A DNA stretch of 64,000 nucleotides from the NCBI RefSeq assembly GCF_020911865.1, contig NZ_CP087131.1, forward strand, positions 1,426,001 through 1,490,000, read 5' to 3'. The notes beneath the pieces were generated by a model, which did no database searches, was not told the DNA's origin, and saw nothing but the letters and a program-made list of their open reading frames with translations. The position numbers and the translations under genes were made by a program. This DNA comes from Chryseobacterium sp. C-71. Its GTDB lineage: Bacteria; Bacteroidota; Bacteroidia; Flavobacteriales; Weeksellaceae. Below are positions 36,481 through 44,649 of this stretch, one piece after another; within the stretch, counting starts at the first letter, position 1, and each line of letters begins with the position of its first letter.

Positions 36481-37035
36481 TTATTGATACATTGATACAA
36501 ATTTCTCAAGACCGTCTCTCTGACCTGCGCCTACCGCTTCGAATTTCCATTCTCCGTTTCTGTTGTAGATTCTACCAAATTCTACGGCAGTTTCGATAGA
36601 GAAATCTTCGTCTAATTCATATTTTAAAATCTCTTCGTTGGTATCTGTATTGAAAATTCTGATGAAAGAATTTCTTACCTGTCCGAAGTTTTGTCTTCTT
36701 GCGTCAGCATCGTGAATGGTTACTACAACGGTAATTTCTTTTATAGCATCATCAATTTTAGTTAAATCTATTTTGATCTGCTCATCATCACCATCACCGT
36801 CACCTGTTAAGTTATCACCAGAGTGAATCACCGCTTTATCCGGAGATTCAAGGTTATTGTAAAAAATAAAATGGTTTTCTGAAACCAGTTTTTTGCCGTC
36901 ATTCAACAAAAATAAAGAGGCATCCAGATCAAAAGCACCGCCGGTAGATGTATTATTGATATCCCATCCTAAACCGATAGTGAATTTAGGTGCGTTTATA
37001 TTTTCTCTTTGTCCTTTTTGTAAGTTAATAGCCAT
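36481..37035 (-). CDS. terD: TerD family protein
   Basis: 184 residues. TerD start AINLQKGQRENINAPKF, then GLGWDINNTSTGGAFDLDASLF and VIHSGDNLTGDGDGDDEQI with the acidic Ca2+-binding residues. It ends with FGRIYNRNGEWKFEAVG. It overlaps the upstream PRTase-like gene by 11 bases and is followed 6 bases later by telA, so these genes are translated from one transcript. Confidence 0.94.
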   Translation of the reverse strand: MAINLQKGQRENINAPKFTIGLGWDINNTSTGGAFDLDASLFLLNDGKKLVSENHFIFYNNLESPDKAVIHSGDNLTGDGDGDDEQIKIDLTKIDDAIKEITVVVTIHDADARRQNFGQVRNSFIRIFNTDTNEEILKYELDEDFSIETAVEFGRIYNRNGEWKFEAVGAGQRDGLEKFVSMYQ

Positions 37036-37849
37036 AATTAAGTTCTGTTTGTGTTAAAGTGTTTATATTAGTTTCGTATTCTTTTAATAAATGATAATTG
37101 TTGCTTATTGCCAACTCAAGAAGATGATCCATCTGCTCTTTTTTTATTTTAGACGTAAGATAATCAAAATTACTTGATTCTAAGCCCAAAATATATTTTA
37201 CAATCCTTGTATTAAACTGGAAGCTTGGCTTCAGCATTACTTCCGCAACATGTTCAACGTTTTTCACAGCGTAATAGTTGAAATAGTTTTCAATTTTAGG
37301 ATCTAATTCAAAATTCATTAATTCAGCGTAATACATGAATAAAAAATCTGCCTGCACATTAAATTCATTTAGGATTTTATTCACTGTAAATTCATGACTT
37401 CCAGTGATTTTTATATCGTCTATAAAAATACAAAGTTTTCCTCTAAGAAAATCCTTATCGAGATAATAAGTATCATTAGCAATCAGATTTTTACGGTCTT
37501 CAAAGCTTAAATTTCCGTAATCTGTCGTGTACGTATGATTTCTGTTTATTTTTGATAAAATACTCGACTTTTTTCCTTTTTGAAACAAATAAAAATCTAG
37601 CTGCTTTTTAAAATAAAAACATAAAAAATTAGAAGCCGTCGGAATCGCCATGTAAGGGCTAGGCAATACTAGAATTTCTTTATCTGTATTTAAGATTTCT
37701 TCGTGCTGAGCAATAAATCCTTCAAATAATTCTTTGGCAAATTTCTCTGCGTACGACTTATCGCCATACTTGAAATAGCTATATTCAGCAGGCGAAAACG
37801 TAAATTCGTCCGCCGAATGAATATGGTGCAAGCTGTACCTTTTATTCAT
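37025..37849 (-). CDS. Phosphoribosyltransferase-fold protein of the Ter locus
   Basis: 274 residues. The PRPP-binding loop is visible as LCIFIDDIKITGSHEFTVNK, with two Asp followed by a T-G-S-H loop. The N-terminus has a helical head and DKEILVLPSPYMAIPTAS. Ter-associated biosynthetic operons often carry such PRTase-like genes with HAD and ATP-grasp proteins, possibly making a nucleoside-like metabolite; that is inference from the published Ter genomics. It overlaps terD and lies 3 bases from the HAD gene. Confidence 0.8.
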   Translation of the reverse strand: MNKRYSLHHIHSADEFTFSPAEYSYFKYGDKSYAEKFAKELFEGFIAQHEEILNTDKEILVLPSPYMAIPTASNFLCFYFKKQLDFYLFQKGKKSSILSKINRNHTYTTDYGNLSFEDRKNLIANDTYYLDKDFLRGKLCIFIDDIKITGSHEFTVNKILNEFNVQADFLFMYYAELMNFELDPKIENYFNYYAVKNVEHVAEVMLKPSFQFNTRIVKYILGLESSNFDYLTSKIKKEQMDHLLELAISNNYHLLKEYETNINTLTQTELNYGY

Positions 37850-37852
37850 ATT

Positions 37853-38524
37853 TTATTGTGTGTTTAGTAAATGTGCGTTGAAACCAAAATCTTTTGCTCC
37901 TTTGTAATCTGCAATCGGATTATCACCAATATGCAAAATCTGATTCATTTGTAAATCCTGGTTTTTAATTAAATTTTTAACCTCCTGAAAAACGAGCGGA
38001 TTGGGTTTAGAAATCTTCAATTCATCAGAATAAATATGAAAATCGATATACTGATCAAGGTTTTCCTCAATCAAAAATTTTCTCATCGTTTTTCCTTTGA
38101 TGAAACCAGTATTACTTAGAATATTAATTGTTTTTCCTTGATTTTTAATTTCGTCAAAAAACTGATGTAAATTTTCGAAAATCACAACAGGTTTATACTG
38201 TAAAAATAAGTCTTCGCTTTTTTGGTAAAACTCGTTTAATTTCTCTTTATTTAATTGTTTCAAATCAACTTCTAAAGCATTCAAGATCAATAAATAAATC
38301 TCAAAAGCGTCTACATTCCCGCCAATTACCTCATTGATAGAATTGCAAAGATCATCGTAATATTTTACAACTCTCGCAACTTCATCAATTGGTTTATTCA
38401 CTTCAAAAAACGAAGAAAACAACTCAACTCTTTTTGTTTTAAATTCAGGATGAGATTTTATTAAAGTAAGCCACAGATCAAAAGAAAAATGTGAGTGATT
38501 GTGGATGTCGATATCTGTTTTCAA
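37853..38524 (-). CDS. HAD superfamily hydrolase of the Ter locus
   Basis: 223 residues, apparently from a TTG codon. HAD motifs: SFDLWLTL (motif I, with D-x-W instead of D-x-D), NILSNTGF (motif II), Lys in ELKISKPNPLVF (motif III) and HIGDNPIADYKGAKDFG (motif IV). Motif I in the common form is DxDxT, so the second Asp is replaced by Trp, which fits a sub-family seen in phosphatase-like members. It is the first gene of the ter operon, next to the PRTase-like gene. Confidence 0.85.
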   Translation of the reverse strand: MKTDIDIHNHSHFSFDLWLTLIKSHPEFKTKRVELFSSFFEVNKPIDEVARVVKYYDDLCNSINEVIGGNVDAFEIYLLILNALEVDLKQLNKEKLNEFYQKSEDLFLQYKPVVIFENLHQFFDEIKNQGKTINILSNTGFIKGKTMRKFLIEENLDQYIDFHIYSDELKISKPNPLVFQEVKNLIKNQDLQMNQILHIGDNPIADYKGAKDFGFNAHLLNTQ

Positions 38525-39018
38525 AATGTTTTTAAGTTAAATTATTTAGCTTTCTATTGAAAAAGATTTTTAGTTGGTTCATATCTTTTTTTTAAATCAA
38601 TTGTGTTTGAATTTTAATTCTACCCAAAGATAAAATTTTTAAATTAATGAGTAAAAGTAGTTTGGTATTTTAAGATATTTTTATGATTTCCTGTAATTTG
38701 AATTTAATATTCAGTGAAAGAAATTGTTTATTTTTAACGCTATGATCGCAAATGTTTTTATGAAATGATTGAGTATATCTCTCGTTCGCAAAGGCACTTC
38801 GTTCAGCAAATAATAGCAGAAATTCTTGGCTGAGTGAAACGCCCTTGCGAACGAAAAATATTCTCAAAAAATTAAAAAAACTAGCGAACAGCGTTAAAAA
38901 TACCTTGCTCAAAATAATCTCTCTAAAATTTTCATCCGCATGGGCCATTTGAAAAAATTAAAAAAAGTTTTCATCATTAAAATATTTTTTATAATTTCGC
39001 AACCGATTAACAATCAAC
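38525..39018. other. Intergenic region upstream of the EF-G leader, with a palindromic repeat
   Basis: About 500 AT-rich bases with no credible gene. The main content is the 78-base palindromic repeat at 38782-38859. The rest, at 38525-38775 and 38860-39018, shows no structure I can support. Confidence 0.6.
38782..38859. repeat. CGTTCGCAAGG interspersed palindromic repeat, copy 2
   Basis: CGTTCGCAAAGGC and TTCGTTCAGC are mirrored by GCTGAGTGAA and GCCCTTGCGAACG around a 20-base centre. The outer arms match the elements at 34244 and 51990. Confidence 0.7.
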
Positions 39019-39019
39019 A

Positions 39020-39106
39020 ATGTCAACAAAAATGATAAATATAATCACTTTAAACAATCCTATCAGAGCTGTGTACTTTGGTAGCACTGAATATTTATCT
39101 GAATAA
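39020..39106 (+). CDS. Leader peptide of the EF-G-like gene
   Basis: 28 residues: MSTKMINIITLNNPIRAVYF then GSTEYLSE, stop TAA at 39104-39106. Its last codons and stop (39096-39104) can pair perfectly over 9 bp with 39148-39156, the loop and 3' arm of the terminator downstream. This placement fits a translated leader that couples ribosome movement to attenuation, as proposed for other Bacteroidota leaders such as tetQ. Expression is not proven. Confidence 0.5.
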   Translation: MSTKMINIITLNNPIRAVYFGSTEYLSE

Positions 39107-39137
39107 CGATCGTCTTTTATAAATCAAAAATATATGA

Positions 39138-39167
39138 AGGCCTATCGATTCAGATAGGTCTTTTTTG
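39138..39167 (+). terminator. Attenuator terminator before the EF-G-like gene
   Basis: AGGCCTATC, loop GATTCA, GATAGGTCT and a six-T run (39161-39166). It lies 150 bases before the EF-G start, inside the leader, not after a gene. The alternative pairing with leader codons at 39096-39104 would break it. Confidence 0.7.
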
Positions 39168-39318
39168 CTACCCTATTTCCAGCTTTCGAAAATTCGAGTT
39201 AGTTGTCTACAATTTTATCGCAAAAAAAATTCTTATTAAAATTTAATTTAAGAATCAATGAAATTTTGTGATTAAAAATATCGACAGCCTTAAAAATCAA
39301 CAATTTAAATTTAACAAA

Positions 39319-41385
39319 ATGAAATACAACACACGAAATATAGGGATCATAGCACACGTCGACGCCGGAAAAACCACGCTAACGGAAAGATTGCTTTATT
39401 ACACCGGAATGATCCACAAAATAGGAAATGTAGACGAAGGAAATACCACGATGGATAAAGACATCCAGGAGAAAAACAGAGGAATAACCATTTCATCTGC
39501 TGCGATTTCCACACAATGGAAAAAAGATCAGCATGTTTTTAATATCAACATTATTGATACTCCGGGACACATTGATTTTGCGGTAGAAGTTGAGCGTTCT
39601 TTACGGGTTTTAGACAGCGTTGTTGCGGTTTTCTGCGCTTCTTCGGGAGTTCAACCACAAACGGAAAATGTTTGGTTCCAAGCAGAGAAACATGGAATTT
39701 CAAAGATATGTTTCATCAATAAAATGGATAGAATCGGGGCTGATTTCTTTGCTGTTTTAAATGAAATTAAAACTAAACTAAATGCAGTTCCTTTGGCTTT
39801 ACAAATTCCGATGGGTTCTGAAGATAATTTTGAAGGAGTTATTGATTTAATCAAACAAAAAGCTTTGTATTGGATCGATGAAAATGGTGAAACGATTATT
39901 GAAAAAGAAATTCCTGAAAATTATAAAGCAGAAGCTGATGAATTCAGATTAAAATTAATGGAAACCTTAGCAGAATTTGATGAAAATTTCTTTGAAAAAT
40001 TCATGGATTCTGAGACGAAAATCTCTGAGGAAATGATTACTGAAGCGACAAAAAGAACTTGTCAATCAAGAACTATTGTTCCTGTTTTATGCGGTTCTGC
40101 TTTTAAAAATAAAGGAGTTCAGCCTTTGCTTGATTCGATTGTAAGTTATCTTCCAGCTCCGAATCAATTGTCTACTATTAAGGGAAAAGATGCGAAAACT
40201 GAGGAAACAATCGAGCTTAAAAGAAATGAAGAAGAAACTTTTTCAGGACTGGTTTTCAAAGTAGTCATTGACAAACATATGGGTAAATTGGCAATGCTGA
40301 GAATTTATTCCGGAAGCATAAAATCCGGAGACACGATTTTAAATGTGAGAACGAATGAAAATTTCAGAATTTCAAGAATTTTACAAATGCAGTCGGACAA
40401 AACGTTAACGATTGAAGAAGGAAAAGCAGGTGACATTGTTGCTTTAACCGGAATAAAAGATGCAAAAACAGGAGATTCTTTATCATCTATTGAAAGAGCT
40501 GTTTTGCTTGAATCCATCACAATTCCGGCTCCGGTTATCCGAGTTTCAATTGAGCCGAAAACGAATGCTGATGAGAAATCTTTCGGACTTGTTTTAGCTA
40601 AAATTCAGGAAGAAGATCCGTCGTTGGTTGTTGAAAGAGACAAACAAACGGGCGAAACTTTGTTGAGCGGTTTGGGAGAATTACATCTTGAAGTTACTTT
40701 AGAAAAAATCCGATTGAATCACGGAATTGAAATCAATCAAGGGAAGCCTAAAGTTTCATACAAAGAAATTTTAACTGAAACCAAAAAACACAGAGAAAAA
40801 TTAGTCAAACAAACTGGTGGAAGCGGACAATTCGCAGACATCACTTTTGAAATTGGACCTCGTGAAAATAATGAAATCGGTTTGGAATTCATTAATCAAA
40901 TTAAAGGGGGTGTGATTCCGGGTGAGTTTATTCCTTCGATTGAAAAAGGTTTCAGAGAGGCAATGGAAAACGGAGCTTTAAGCGGAAATCCTTTGGAAAG
41001 TATGAAAATTACACTTCTGGATGGCTCTACTCACAGTAACGATTCTCATGCTCAGGATTTTGAAATGGCAGCGAGAGACGGTTTCAGAGCAGTTGCAAAA
41101 CAATGCAAACCGAAATTATTGGAACCGATCATGCAGATTGAGATTCAAAGTATTGAAGAATATACCGGAGTTGTGACGGCGGATATCAACAAACGAAGAG
41201 GAATCATCACTTCGATTGATGAAAAATCAGGAAGAAAAATTTTCGCAGCAGAAGTTCCTTTGGCTTCTACTTTCGGATATATTTCTGATCTGAGAACACT
41301 GACGAGCGGAAGAGCTTCGATCAGCATGAAGTTGTCGCACTATGCTTTGGTACCTGATTTCATTGCGAATACATTAATAACCTAA
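39319..41385 (+). CDS. Elongation factor G-like translational GTPase (second EF-G)
   Basis: 688 residues from the ATG at 39319; a longer frame needs GTG. G-motifs: IIAHVDAGKTTLTERLLYYTG (P-loop), RGITISSAA (switch I), IDTPGHIDFAVE (G3) and INKMDRIGADF (G4). Domains II to V follow, with GGVIPGEFIPSIEKGF and LDGSTHSNDSHAQDFE in domain IV. It is close to EF-G, but it stands alone, not beside rpsL-rpsG-tuf, and has a leader and attenuator. It is probably a paralogue such as EF-G2 or a ribosome-protection-type factor. Function under stress is inference. Confidence 0.88.
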   Translation: MKYNTRNIGIIAHVDAGKTTLTERLLYYTGMIHKIGNVDEGNTTMDKDIQEKNRGITISSAAISTQWKKDQHVFNINIIDTPGHIDFAVEVERSLRVLDSVVAVFCASSGVQPQTENVWFQAEKHGISKICFINKMDRIGADFFAVLNEIKTKLNAVPLALQIPMGSEDNFEGVIDLIKQKALYWIDENGETIIEKEIPENYKAEADEFRLKLMETLAEFDENFFEKFMDSETKISEEMITEATKRTCQSRTIVPVLCGSAFKNKGVQPLLDSIVSYLPAPNQLSTIKGKDAKTEETIELKRNEEETFSGLVFKVVIDKHMGKLAMLRIYSGSIKSGDTILNVRTNENFRISRILQMQSDKTLTIEEGKAGDIVALTGIKDAKTGDSLSSIERAVLLESITIPAPVIRVSIEPKTNADEKSFGLVLAKIQEEDPSLVVERDKQTGETLLSGLGELHLEVTLEKIRLNHGIEINQGKPKVSYKEILTETKKHREKLVKQTGGSGQFADITFEIGPRENNEIGLEFINQIKGGVIPGEFIPSIEKGFREAMENGALSGNPLESMKITLLDGSTHSNDSHAQDFEMAARDGFRAVAKQCKPKLLEPIMQIEIQSIEEYTGVVTADINKRRGIITSIDEKSGRKIFAAEVPLASTFGYISDLRTLTSGRASISMKLSHYALVPDFIANTLIT

Positions 41386-41486
41386 AAAACGAGGGCTGTG
41401 AATTTATTTTGCAGTCCTTGTTTGGGTTATGGATGGTAGGTTTTTTATTTTTTCCCACAAATTTCACGGATTTGCACAGTTGTTTG

Positions 41487-41522
41487 AGATTGCTTCGTCG
41501 CTTCGCTCCTCGCAATGACATT
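41487..41522. repeat. Short interspersed repeat (GATTGCTTCG type)
   Basis: GATTGCTTCGTCGCTTCGCTCC followed by CGCAATGAC; a shortened copy (GATTGCTTTATTCTTCGC, AATGAC) lies at 11233-11260. A common Bacteroidota intergenic repeat. Confidence 0.5.
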
Positions 41523-41528
41523 CTAACA

Positions 41529-43067
41529 CTACTTTTCTGGCATCACTTTATAAGTAGGATCCTCATGAATATTGACTTCAATGACAGCTTCTGCGTTTTT
41601 CAATAATTTTATAGAATCTTCACTTAAATGTTTTAAATGCAGTCTTTTATTCAACTCATTATATTTTTTTGACAATTTATCCAACGCATCGATAGCACTC
41701 ATATCGACAACTCTGCTTTCTTTAAAATCAATTACAACTTCTTCAGGATCGTTTGCAGGATCAAATTTCTCTGTAAAATTCATTACAGAACCGAAAAATA
41801 ATGGACCGAAAATTTCGTAATGTTTAATTCCGTTTTCGTCAATATGCTTTCTTGCACGAATTCTTTTCGCATTATCCCAAGCAAAAACCAAAGCCGCAAT
41901 AATCACTCCAACCAAAACAGCTAATGCTAAATTATGTAAAACAATGGTAATCAAAGCCACCGTCATTCCGACAAAAATATCTGATTTTGGCATTTTGTTG
42001 ACAATTCTAATAGAAACCCACTGAAAAGTACTGATCGCAACCATCATCATTACTCCAACCAAAGCAGCCATTGGAATTTTCTCAATGAAAGGAGCTCCGA
42101 TCAAAATAATAATTAAAATCGTTATAGAAGCGATAATTCCGGAAAGTCTTGCTCTTGAACCAGCATTCAGATTTACCAGAGTCTGGGCAACCATCGCACA
42201 ACCTCCCATTCCACCGAAAAAACCGTTGGTAATATTAGCAATTCCCTGTGCGACAGATTCTTTGTTGGCACTTCCTTTTGAATTGGTGATTTCATCGACC
42301 ATTGATAATGTCAACAATGATTCGATCAAACCAACTCCTGCCATAATCATCGCATAAGGAAAAATAATCTGTAAAGTTTCCAAAGAAAATGGAATTTGAG
42401 GAATATGAAAATCGGGTAAGCCTCCACTGATATTCGCAATATCAGCAACAGTTTTTGTATCTATATTAAATCCTAAAACAACTCCAAAAACAACGATGAT
42501 TGCAACGAGCGATGCAGGAACCACTTTTGTCAATTTAGGAAAGAAATAAACGATTGCAATTGTCAATGCAGTCAAACCTCCCATAATATATAAGGAAGAA
42601 CCTTGAAGCCAACCGACAACTCCATTTTCCTCAATAACTTTAAACTGTTCTATTTGCGCCATAAAAATAATGACCGCCAAACCATTCAGGAAACCATACA
42701 TTACGGGTTGTGGAATAAGCCTTACAAATTTTCCTAATTTAAAAATCCCGACCAGCATCTGAAAAATTCCTGCGAGTGCCACAGCAGCGAAAAGATATTC
42801 TACACCATGAGACTTTATTAAGGCAATCAAAACTACAATTGTTGCTCCTGCTCCACCGGAAACCATCCCAGGACGTCCGCCTAAAACGGCAGTGACCAAT
42901 CCCATCATAAAAGCTGCGTACAAACCCGTCAATGGTGATAATCCTGCGAGAATTGCAAAAGAAAGCGACTCCGGAATCATCGTCATGGCCACTGTAAAAC
43001 CAGCTAACAATTCATTTTTATAGTTAATTTTTTTTGAAAAATCAAAAAGAGCAAGAGTGTTTTTCAT
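41529..43067 (-). CDS. SulP family inorganic anion transporter
   Basis: 512 residues. The membrane domain opens with NELLAGFTVAMTMIPESLSFAILAGLSPLTGLYAAFM, the SLC26/SulP start, and continues through about 12 segments with GGRPGMVSGGAGATIVV. A C-terminal STAS domain (about 400-500) contains VVIDFKESRVVDMSAIDALDKL. Likely substrates are sulfate, bicarbonate or a related anion. It is a single-gene unit. Confidence 0.93.
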   Translation of the reverse strand: MKNTLALFDFSKKINYKNELLAGFTVAMTMIPESLSFAILAGLSPLTGLYAAFMMGLVTAVLGGRPGMVSGGAGATIVVLIALIKSHGVEYLFAAVALAGIFQMLVGIFKLGKFVRLIPQPVMYGFLNGLAVIIFMAQIEQFKVIEENGVVGWLQGSSLYIMGGLTALTIAIVYFFPKLTKVVPASLVAIIVVFGVVLGFNIDTKTVADIANISGGLPDFHIPQIPFSLETLQIIFPYAMIMAGVGLIESLLTLSMVDEITNSKGSANKESVAQGIANITNGFFGGMGGCAMVAQTLVNLNAGSRARLSGIIASITILIIILIGAPFIEKIPMAALVGVMMMVAISTFQWVSIRIVNKMPKSDIFVGMTVALITIVLHNLALAVLVGVIIAALVFAWDNAKRIRARKHIDENGIKHYEIFGPLFFGSVMNFTEKFDPANDPEEVVIDFKESRVVDMSAIDALDKLSKKYNELNKRLHLKHLSEDSIKLLKNAEAVIEVNIHEDPTYKVMPEK

Positions 43068-43823
43068 TTGGAGAACTTCGCATTAAGCGATTATATATCT
43101 TACAATAAAACAGGCGAATATTTATTTAAAATTAAATATTGACTCATTTAGATGATTGAGATGATTTTAAAATTAATTAATTCACTAAATCAATTGTATT
43201 GTTTATTTTGGCAAAGGTAAATACTATCAACAAACTATACAATCTTTGAAAGAAAAGAATTTTTATCAAACAAAGCATCATATCTTATTGAATGTCTTAA
43301 AGTAAGCAGCAAAACACCTAGGAAATAACAAATACAAACACCACCAATACTATTCATTCAATAACATAAATTAATTATTATTAACAATTATTAAATGCAA
43401 TTTTAGTGATTTATTGATTAATTTTTTTAAATTTGGGGTATTGATAAGTTAATTTTTAATCAAATATTGAGATAAAATTTAAATTCCCATAGTCAAAACA
43501 TTGGCGTAACTATTCATCATTACGGGAAAATTTAAAGAAAATCCAATATTAACGAACCTTAATTTGTCATTACTAATCAAAGAACACTCCTCGCCTTTGA
43601 ATAGTTTTAGTAATATTTTTAAAATGTATAAAATTTGAATTTAATTATTCATAATTATCTGAATACAAACTAGTTAAATAATAAAATTTTAAAGATGTAC
43701 TACACCTTTAATATTCAGGCTCCAGATTCCAGAAAATGCTTATTGTAAAGCTAAGTTAAAAACACAAATGCTTATCAGTTACTGATTAATGAAAAATATT
43801 TAAAAATAAATCATTATTTATAA
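43068..43823. other. Intergenic region, 756 bases, very AT-rich, no gene seen
   Basis: No open frame, hairpin or RNA gene that I can support. It presumably contains the promoters of the divergent sulP and HTH genes. Confidence 0.6.
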
Positions 43824-44243
43824 ATGTTATACAAAGTAATAAATATAGGCCAATCAATCAAAGAACTTGTAGACCAGAAAGGGATTACAATAGAGAGAAT
43901 TTGTAACTTTCTAAATAAAGATGAAGAGTTTGTAAAGAATATTTACAAGAGCAATTCAATCGATACAGAAGTCCTTTTGAGATGGTCTAAATTGCTGGAG
44001 TATGACTTTTTCAGACTTTACAGCTCCCATTTGATTTTGTACGCACCGCCATCAGCAGTGAACAAAACCAAAGAAAAATCTGACAAGACACCACAATTCA
44101 GAAAAAATATTTACACTCAGGAAATTAAGGATTTTATTCTTAAAAAAATTGTTTCCGGAGAAATGACGCAGGCTGACGTAATCAAAGAATACTCAATCCC
44201 AAAGAGTACACTTCACAGATGGCTGCAAAAAAACCAACCATAA
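43824..44243 (+). CDS. Small helix-turn-helix protein
   Basis: 139 residues. The N-terminal part resembles an XRE-type fold (IGQSIKELVDQKGITIERICNFLNKDEEFVKNIY), and the C-terminal part a second HTH of the transposase/resolvase type (MTQADVIKEYSIPKSTLHRWLQ). It is paired with another small HTH gene 20 bases downstream. Such pairs are frequent in Chryseobacterium-like genomes; no transposase domain or terminal repeat is visible. Confidence 0.75.
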   Translation: MLYKVINIGQSIKELVDQKGITIERICNFLNKDEEFVKNIYKSNSIDTEVLLRWSKLLEYDFFRLYSSHLILYAPPSAVNKTKEKSDKTPQFRKNIYTQEIKDFILKKIVSGEMTQADVIKEYSIPKSTLHRWLQKNQP

Positions 44244-44262
44244 ATCACCAAATTTATTTATT

Positions 44263-44595
44263 ATGAAAATGAGACCTAATTACAGCAAGATTTATCACGA
44301 TCTTCTTCTTGCGGAACACCCCGAAAAACTGAAAGACGTAAAAGTTACGGAGCTTCTTCAGAATCTTAACACCAGCGACGAGGTGATTAAGTTTAATGAA
44401 AAACTTTTCAAGCAATCGAAAGAAAGTTTAGAAAACAACCAGAAGCTAAGAACATACGACAGAGAAACGATGCTTAAGATATTAACTTATCAAAAACAAC
44501 ATGGATTCTCGAGCAATTATATTTCGAAAAAATATAAAATCAGCAGAACGACCATTGCAAAATGGAAAAAAATCTGCGAAGATGATATTCAATAA
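44263..44595 (+). CDS. Small helix-turn-helix protein
   Basis: 110 residues (second Met at residue 3 is also possible). It opens MKMRPNYSKIYHDLLLAEHPEK and ends with a homeodomain-like HTH (YDRETMLKILTYQKQHGFSSNYISKKYKISRTTIAKWKK) similar to IS3-type OrfA. It is alone, without a downstream integrase, and shares an apparent transcript with the preceding HTH gene. Role unknown. Confidence 0.75.
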   Translation: MKMRPNYSKIYHDLLLAEHPEKLKDVKVTELLQNLNTSDEVIKFNEKLFKQSKESLENNQKLRTYDRETMLKILTYQKQHGFSSNYISKKYKISRTTIAKWKKICEDDIQ

Positions 44596-44605
44596 TTAAA
44601 ACAAG

Positions 44606-44635
44606 AAATGCTGCGCTTACCGCAGCATTTTTTTT
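44606..44635 (+). terminator. Terminator after the HTH gene pair
   Basis: AAATGCTGCG, loop CTTAC, CGCAGCATTT, then five or more T. It faces the convergent giant ATPase gene. Confidence 0.85.
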
Positions 44636-44649
44636 GCAAAATTTCGAAG

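Noticed and set aside
38670..38948. 92-residue minus-strand frame
   Set aside because: It is produced by the palindromic repeat at 38782-38859 and AT-rich flanks.
43824..44595. Insertion sequence made of the two HTH genes
   Set aside because: No transposase catalytic domain, no terminal inverted repeats and no target duplication were found.
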